From NCBI GenBank assembly GCA_022376925.1, contig JAIOJX010000004.1:127807123-127871122 (forward strand): a stretch of DNA of 64,000 nucleotides, given 5' to 3'. This DNA comes from Tragulus kanchil (Eukaryota > Chordata > Mammalia > Artiodactyla > Tragulidae). Shown piece by piece: positions 57,624 to 64,000 of the stretch. The notes beneath the pieces were generated by a model. It was given only the letters and a program-made list of their open reading frames with translations, searched no databases and was not told where the DNA came from. The number at the start of each line of letters is the position of its first letter. Position 1 is the first letter of the stretch. A program made the translations under genes and the position numbers.

Positions 57624-59711
57624 GTCGCTAAGTCAAGTCCAACTGTTTGTGAGCCCGTGGACTACAGCACACCAAGCTTTCCCGACCTTCACTAGCTTCT
57701 GGAGTTTGCTCAGATTCATGTCCATTGACTCAGTGGTGCTATCTCATTCTCTGCTGCCCCCTTCTCCTTTTGCCTTCAATCCTTCCCAGCATTAGTGTTT
57801 TCTTCCAAGGAGTTGGCTGTTTGATCAGATGGCCAAAATATTGGAGCTTTGGAGCCTGGTGTCATCAGGCATGACACCACATTTTGTCACCCTCCAGACA
57901 AGTAACCTAAACTCTTGCAATGGACCAGACACAAGGGACCAAAGAGTACTGAGGGCTATGTGGCAAACTGGAGATGCGCTTCTGCATAATGGGGCAGTCA
58001 CTCCTCAGTCTGGTGGGTTTTTCCACGGAGGCTATGGAGCCAGTACTGCCACAGCTTCAGATTCTTTCCAAAGCAAGCCAGATATTTTGGTTTTTTAAGA
58101 TGCTGTGTCCCAGTTTTTTGAAATCATTCTGTGGGTTCAAAAAAAAAAAGTTGTGAGCTCCTGGGCTACTTTAAAAAATCCCTGCTACCCTAAGGGAGAG
58201 TCAAGAGATACTCTTTCCAATTCAAGGTCAGAAGACATAGAGATTGAGGATGGGCAGAACGTCGTTTGATGCCAGTGTCTGTTACTTCCTGGCTCAGAAG
58301 CGACAGGGCAGATATTGTGAGAGGCAGCTGCGATCAAGAGGAGGCTGAATTCCAGCCAGGTTACTCACCTCTGTCTCTGGAAAAGTCATTTCAGTAACCT
58401 GAGCCTCCTTTTCTCTGCTGGTAATACGGGCTCATGCCATCTTAGGGAGCTGTCATTCAATCAGGAGACTTTGTGTGATTGAGTAGTACATCCACCTATT
58501 CATTCATCTGAATATTTATTAAGAACCTTATGTGTAGAACCTTATTCCATTTATGTGTGGAATCTCAAATGCAATACAAATCATCCAATGTACCACACAA
58601 AAACAGACTCACAGACATAGAAAACAGATTTCATGGTGGTGGAAGTCGCTAACAAGTCCCTGTTTGTCAGCCCGTGGGCCCCACAGCATGTGCTTTGTTG
58701 TTGTTCAGTCGCTAAGTCAAGTCCAACTGTTTGTGAGCCCGTGGAAGCACACCAAGCTTTCCCGACCTTCACTAGCTTCTGGAGTTTGCTCAGATTCATG
58801 TCCATTGACTCAGTGGTGCTATCTCATTCTCTGCTGCCCCCTTCTCCTTTTGCCTTCAATCCTTCCCAGCATTAGTGTTTTCTTCCAAGGAGTTGGCTGT
58901 TTGATCAGATGGCCAAAATATTGGAGCTTTGGAGCCTGGTGTCATCAGGCATGACACCACATTTTGTCACCCTCCAGACAAGTAACCTAAACTCTTGCAA
59001 TGGACCAGACACAAGGGACCAAAGAGTACTGAGGGCTATGTGGCAAACTGGAGATGCGCTTCTGCATAATGGGGCAGTCACTCCTCAGTCTGGTGGGTTT
59101 TTCCACGGAGGCTATGGAGCCAGTACTGCCACAGCTTCAGATTCTTTCCAAAGCAAGCCAGATATTTTGGTTTTTTAAGATGCTGTGTCCCAGTTTTTTG
59201 AAATCATTCTGTGGGTTCAAAAAAAAAAAGTTGTGAGCTCCTGGGCTACTTTAAAAAATCCCTGCTACCCTAAGGGAGAGTCAAGAGATACTCTTTCCAA
59301 TTCAAGGTCAGAAGACATAGAGATTGAGGATGGGCAGAACGTCGTTTGATGCCAGTGTCTGTTACTTCCTGGCTCAGAAGCGACAGGGCAGATATTGTGA
59401 GAGGCAGCTGCGATCAAGAGGAGGCTGAATTCCAGCCAGGTTACTCACCTCTGTCTCTGGAAAAGTCATTTCAGTAACCTGAGCCTCCTTTTCTCTGCTG
59501 GTAATACGGGCTCATGCCATCTTAGGGAGCTGTCATTCAATCAGGAGACTTTGTGTGATTGAGTAGTAGTACATCCACCTATTCATTCATCTGAATATTT
59601 ATTAAGAACCTTATGTGTAGAACCTTATTCCATTTATGTGTGGAATCTCAAATGCAATACAAATCATCCAATGTACCACACAAAAACAGACTCACAGACA
59701 TAGAAAACAGA
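57596..59711 (+). repeat. Direct duplication 21 (57596-58679 / 58680-59711, unit 1084 to 1080 bp)
   Basis: It contains the ART2A element and unique DNA. The second copy lacks four bases early on (GTGGAAGCAC versus GTGGACTACAGCAC). The first ends in a corrupted stretch at 58630-58679. Confidence 0.95.
57612..57870 (-). mobile_element. ART2A / BovB-derived element
   Basis: The plus strand carries TTGTTGTTCAGTCGCTAAGT, CTTCTGGAGTTTGCTCAGAT, TCCATTGACTCAGTGGTGCT, CTCATTCTCTGCTGCCCC, CCAAGGAGTTGGCTGTTTGA and GATGGCCAAAATATTGGAGC. The copy at 58692-58950 has a four-base deletion near its start. Confidence 0.93.
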
Positions 59712-59952
59712 CTTGTGGTTGCCGAGGAGGGAGGGGCAGGGGAGGGAAGGATTAGGAGTTTGGGTTTCGCAGATGCAAACTAGTATCTGTAGGAAGGATA
59801 AACAATCAGGTCCTGCTGTCTAGCACAGGGGACTGTATTAACCATCCTGTGACAAAGCATAATGGAAAAAGCTTTGTCTATGTATAACTGAGTCATTTTG
59901 CTGTATAGAAGACATTAATACAACATTGTAAATCAACTACACTTCAAAAAAA
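59638..59952 (+). mobile_element. L1 3' end with A tail
   Basis: TGTGTGGAATCTCAAATGCA, CTTGTGGTTGCCGAGGAGGG, GTCTAGCACAGGGGACTGTA, TATAACTGAGTCATTTTGCT, ACAACATTGTAAATCAACTA and CACTTCAAAAAAAAAAA give the canonical 3' end in sense orientation. It interrupts an older repeat. Complete copy at 60747-61061, cut copy at about 58557-58628. Confidence 0.93.
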
Positions 59953-60230
59953 AAAAGAAGAACCCACCATACAACGGGTATTGGATACAGCACACACCAT
60001 CCCTGGCCTCAAAGAGCACACAGTTGAGAGGAAACGACAGACAGCTTCAGAAGGAGTAACAGTGCAGTGTGCCGAATGCTGTCTGGGTGGAGGGCGCTAT
60101 GCAGACACCCTGAGACTCAGCCTCGTCTTCCTTGCCTCTTCCTGGCTTTCTAAGTTCCCCTTTAAGGGTCTGCAAACTGCTTCCGAAACATGCTCCTCTC
60201 TCATGCCAACCTCTTTTCTGTCTTAATATC

Positions 60231-60365
60231 ATTTAAATGTTTATTTTGATTTTTTTGCTGTGTCTTGTGGCATGCGGAATCTTAGTTCTTTGACCAAGGA
60301 TGGGACCCCTGCTCCCTGCATTGGGAGCATGAAGTCTTAAGCACTGGACCTCCTGGGAAGTCCCT
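60231..60365 (-). mobile_element. CHR SINE, short copy with target-site duplication
   Basis: The plus strand has GCTGTGTCTTGTGGCATGCG, AGTTCTTTGACCAAGGATG and CACTGGACCTCCTGGGAAGT. TGTCTTAATATC before (60219-60230) and TGTCTTAACATC after (about 60366-60377) form a 12-bp duplication with one mismatch. Copy at 61340-61474. Confidence 0.85.
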
Positions 60366-61719
60366 TGTCTTAACATCTTGATCCTTGCAGTTCCCTCTGC
60401 CTGGAGTGATCTTTCCCGGATTTCCGAGCTGCTTCTGTATGTCACTCACACCTCTTCTCCAAAGTGCTCTGCTTCAAGGTGTCATCCAACATGTTGCTCC
60501 GTGAATGTAGAGGCAGCTGCGATTTCAAGAGGAGGCTGAATTCCAGCCAGGTTACTCACCTCTGTCTCTGGAAAAGTCATTTCAGTAACCTGAGCCTCCT
60601 TTTCTGCTGGTAATACGGGCTCATGCCATCTTAGGGAGCTGTCATTCAATCAGGAGACTTTGTGTGATTGAGTAGTAGTACATCCACCTATTCATTCATC
60701 TGAATATTTATTAAGAACCTTATGTGTAGAACCTTATTCCATTTATGTGTGGAATCTCAAATGCAATACAAATCATCCAATGTACCACACAAAAACAGAC
60801 TCACAGACATAGAAAACAGACTTGTGGTTGCCGAGGAGGGAGGGGCAGGGGAGGGAAGGATTAGGAGTTTGGGTTTCGCAGATGCAAACTAGTATCTGTA
60901 GGAAGGATAAACAATCAGGTCCTGCTGTCTAGCACAGGGGACTGTATTAACCATCCTGTGACAAAGCATAATGGAAAAAGCTTTGTCTATGTATAACTGA
61001 GTCATTTTGCTGTATAGAAGACATTAATACAACATTGTAAATCAACTACACTTCAAAAAAAAAAAGAAGAACCCACCATACAACGGGTATTGGATACAGC
61101 ACACACCATCCCTGGCCTCAAAGAGCACACAGTTGAGAGGAAACGACAGACAGCTTCAGAAGGAGTAACAGTGCAGTGTGCCGAATGCTGTCTGGGTGGA
61201 GGGCGCTATGCAGACACCCTGAGACTCAGCCTCGTCTTCCTTGCCTCTTCCCTGGCTTTCTAAGTTCCCTTCAAGGGTCTGCAAACTGCTTCCGAAACAT
61301 GCTCCTCTCTCATGCCAACCTCTTTTCTGTCTTAATATCATTTAAATGTTTATTTTGATTTTTTTGCTGTGTCTTGTGGCATGCGGAATCTTAGTTCTTT
61401 GACCAAGGATGGGACCCCTGCTCCCTGCATTGGGAGCATGAAGTCTTAAGCACTGGACCTCCTGGGAAGTCCCTTGTCTTAACATCTTGATCCTTGCAGT
61501 TCCCTCTGCCTGGAGTGATCTTTCCCCGGATATTTGCCGAGCTGCTTCTGTATGTCACTCACACCTCTTCTCACAGAGATGTGCTCTGCTTCAAGGTGTC
61601 ATCCAACAGTCCTGTCTAAAATAGCAATCCCACGTGTTCTGCTCTAGGTTTTTATAGCACTGGCTGTCACCTGACGTTCTAATCTCTCAGCTCCGTGAAA
61701 GTCTGATGTTCTCTTCGTT

Positions 61720-63917
61720 TTATTCACTGCTTTCTCCTCTGTGCCTGGAACAGAGCTTAGAGCCTGGTTGTTATTCATCAAACCTTTGCTGAGGGAGTGA
61801 ATGAGGGGAATATCCATCCATGAAGGATCCTGACTAATTGTGATCCAGGGAAAGTGTCCTGCCCGAGGTGACGTTTCAGCCGCGAGTTGGTCAGCTCAAA
61901 AAGCTGTTTGGGTAAAGATAGATGCACAGTTTTCTTGTGTAAAGGAAAAGCATGTGGGAAATCCTGAAGATTAGTAAGAGTTTGTTACAATAGTGAAAGA
62001 AGTTGGGTGAGCCTGGATGATTAAGCATGGAAAGGAGGGGGCAGGTAGTAGAGAGAGCTGTGGGTGGAGAGGCAGGCAGGAGGTAGGAGTGCAGGAGTAG
62101 GAAGGCCTCATGAGGAGTCTGGACTTTATCCTACCACCACAGGGATGCAAATGGTACAGCCACTTTAGAAAACAGCTTCACAGTTACTTATGAAGATAAA
62201 TATGCATTTACCACATAATCCGGAAATACTGCTGCTAGGTACTTATTCAAGCAATATGAAAACTTATTGTCACATAAAAGTTCAATGTGAGCTTATATAA
62301 CAGTTTTATTCTTAATTACCCCAAAGAACTGTCCTGCTGTGGTGGTCATACCACTGTGTGTTTGTGAAAGTCTGCATAATCATATACTCAAAGGAGTGAT
62401 TTTTACTGCATGGAAAGTATTCTTTGACTAAAAGAACTATGGGAAATCATTAGAGGGTTCCCTGCGAAAGAGCAACACTGTCAGATTTGTGTTTTCAAAG
62501 GACCACTCTGACTGGGGCACGGCAGGAATGGAATGTGACCCCAGTGAGGGGTCTACAGCGATGGATCAGGTAACAGATGACTGGAGCTGGGATGAAGTGG
62601 GGATGGAAACAACGCAGAGGGGGTATGATTAAGGTTTTCATCAGTTGGATTGGTTCTGTTTTATTTTAGCAAGACAGCACATACCTGAGGGCTTGCTTCT
62701 AGGGCCCTCTATGCAGTCATAATAAGAAATGCACCTGTCTTCTAAGTTGCCCATAAGACTTTCTGTGCTGTAGCCTCAGAACACTTTCTTCTTAGCCTCA
62801 GGACGGTAAGCCTCCGCTGGAACCAGTTTTTAGCTTAGAGTTCTCTGTCGTTGTTATTCACTGCTTTCTCCTCTGTGCCTGGAACAGAGCTTAGAGCCTG
62901 GTTGTTATTCATCAAACCTTTGCTGAGGGAGTGAATGAGGGGAATATCCATCCATGAAGGATCCTGACTAATTGTGATCCAGGGAAAGTGTCCTGCCCGA
63001 GGTGACGTTTCAGCCGCGAGTTGGTCAGCTCAAAAAGCTGTTTGGGTAAAGATAGATGCACAGTTTTCTTGTGTAAAGGAAAAGCATGTGGGAAATCCTG
63101 AAGATTAGTAAGAGTTTGTTACAATAGTGAAAGAAGTTGGGTGAGCCTGGATGATTAAGCATGGAAAGGAGGGGGCAGGTAGTAGAGAGAGCTGTGGGTG
63201 GAGAGGCAGGCAGGAGGTAGGAGTGCAGGAGTAGGAAGGCCTCATGAGGAGTCTGGACTTTATCCTACCACCACAGGGATGCAAATGGTACAGCCACTTT
63301 AGAAAACAGCTTCACAGTTACTTATGAAGATAAATATGCATTTACCACATAATCCGGAAATACTGCTGCTAGGTACTTATTCAAGCAATATGAAAACTTA
63401 TTGTCACATAAAAGTTCAATGTGAGCTTATATAACAGTTTTATTCTTAATTACCCCAAAGAACTGTCCTGCTGTGGTGGTCATACCACTGTGTGTTTGTG
63501 AAAGTCTGCATAATCATATACTCAAAGGAGTGATTTTTACTGCATGGAAAGTATTCTTTGACTAAAAGAACTATGGGAAATCATTAGAGGGTTCCCTGCG
63601 AAAGAGCAACACTGTCAGATTTGTGTTTTCAAAGGACCACTCTGACTGGGGCACGGCAGGAATGGAATGTGACCCCAGTGAGGGGTCTACAGCGATGGAT
63701 CAGGTAACAGATGACTGGAGCTGGGATGAAGTGGGGATGGAAACAACGCAGAGGGGGTATGATTAAGGTTTTCATCAGTTGGATTGGTTCTGTTTTATTT
63801 TAGCAAGACAGCACATACCTGAGGGCTTGCTTCTAGGGCCCTCTATGCAGTCATAATAAGAAATGCACCTGTCTTCTAAGTTGCCCATAAGACTTTCTGT
63901 GCTGTAGCCTCAGAACA
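61720..63917 (+). repeat. Direct duplication 23 (61720-62853 / 62854-63917, unit 1134 bp)
   Basis: It contains an old L1 3' UTR. The first copy departs from the second after TTCTTC at about 62792 and is scrambled to the junction. Confidence 0.95.
62140..62340 (+). mobile_element. Old L1 3'-UTR fragment
   Basis: GGTACAGCCACTTTAGAAAA, TATGCATTTACCACATAATC, AGGTACTTATTCAAGCAATA and AACAGTTTTATTCTTAATTA follow the L1 3'-UTR series. Copy at 63274-63474. Confidence 0.85.
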
Positions 63918-64000
63918 CTTTCTTCTTCCAGTCTTCGTGCTGCCAGTGGACGGGTTAAGCCACTGCGTCTGCTTGGCTTTTATTGGTACAGACTCATCCC

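Larger units (their letters stand above)
59401..61603 (+). repeat. Direct duplication 22 (59401-60509 / 60510-61603, unit 1109 bp)
   Basis: It contains the L1 3' end and a CHR SINE. Errors sit at the start of the second copy (GATTTCAAGAG versus GATCAAGAG) and the end of the first (GGATTTCCGAG versus GGATATTTGCCGAG). 59401-59711 is triple with duplication 21. Confidence 0.95.

Noticed and set aside
24..63917. The serial duplications as a new kind of biological amplification system
   Set aside because: Constant unit length with unrelated content, noisy facing ends and allele-like interiors point to unmerged assembly overlaps. No common sequence motif exists at the junctions.
1..64000. CRISPR array or bacterial operon
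   Set aside because: No short regularly spaced repeats with unique spacers, and all diagnostic elements are mammalian.

Overview
The window is mammalian nuclear DNA from a ruminant. Bov-tA SINEs, BovB-derived ART2A/Bov-A2 elements, CHR-type tRNA-derived SINEs and an artiodactyl-style L1 lie throughout, beside old mammalian repeats (MIR, L1M, an MLT1-like LTR). I find no host protein-coding gene, exon series, rRNA or functional tRNA gene. Every long reading frame is either part of a transposable element, read through one, or a chance frame repeated by the duplications described next. The nearest thing to a gene is the decayed L1 on the minus strand at the left edge (about 1-8187).

The dominant feature is structural. 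I count 23 immediately adjacent direct duplications from one end to the other. The unit is nearly always 1.0-1.17 kb (one is 893 bp), while the sequence inside is different every time. The last tens of bases of the first copy, and sometimes the first tens of the second, show homopolymer slips and scrambled bases; the interiors are about 99.9% identical. This is what a tiling path of 1.8-6 kb pieces with roughly 1.1 kb unmerged overlaps would look like when laid end to end. I judge it an assembly artefact rather than biology. Collapsing it removes about 25 kb and leaves roughly 39 kb of true sequence. The few mid-copy differences are mostly C/T or G/A and could be two haplotypes.

Layout: 1-8187, L1 on the minus strand with broken ORF2, broken ORF1 and a long 5' region containing an LTR-like stretch. 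8265-8488, a CHR-like SINE whose tail abuts the L1 5' end. 8500-16100, MIR, Bov-tA and unique DNA with a CHR-like SINE at 15258-15561. 16100-21650, an old repeat and an L1 3' UTR. 21650-29700, unique DNA, Bov-tA and a duplicated chance ORF. 29700-36000, MIR, L1M pieces, an MLT1-like LTR and Bov-tA. 36180-37910, ART2A, Bov-tA with a CA run, and a CHR-like SINE. 38580-48900, L1 3' end and a dense group of CHR SINEs. 49400-55400, MIR, Bov-tA, two CHR-like SINEs and a pyrimidine tract. 55400-64000, ART2A, an L1 3' end with its A tail, a CHR SINE and an old L1 fragment.

The most informative real biology is a CHR-like SINE subfamily. Five loci have 10-15 bp target-site duplications, and several carry a C-rich 3' module (G-rich on the plus strand). 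There is no sign of an operon, CRISPR array or other undescribed gene system.
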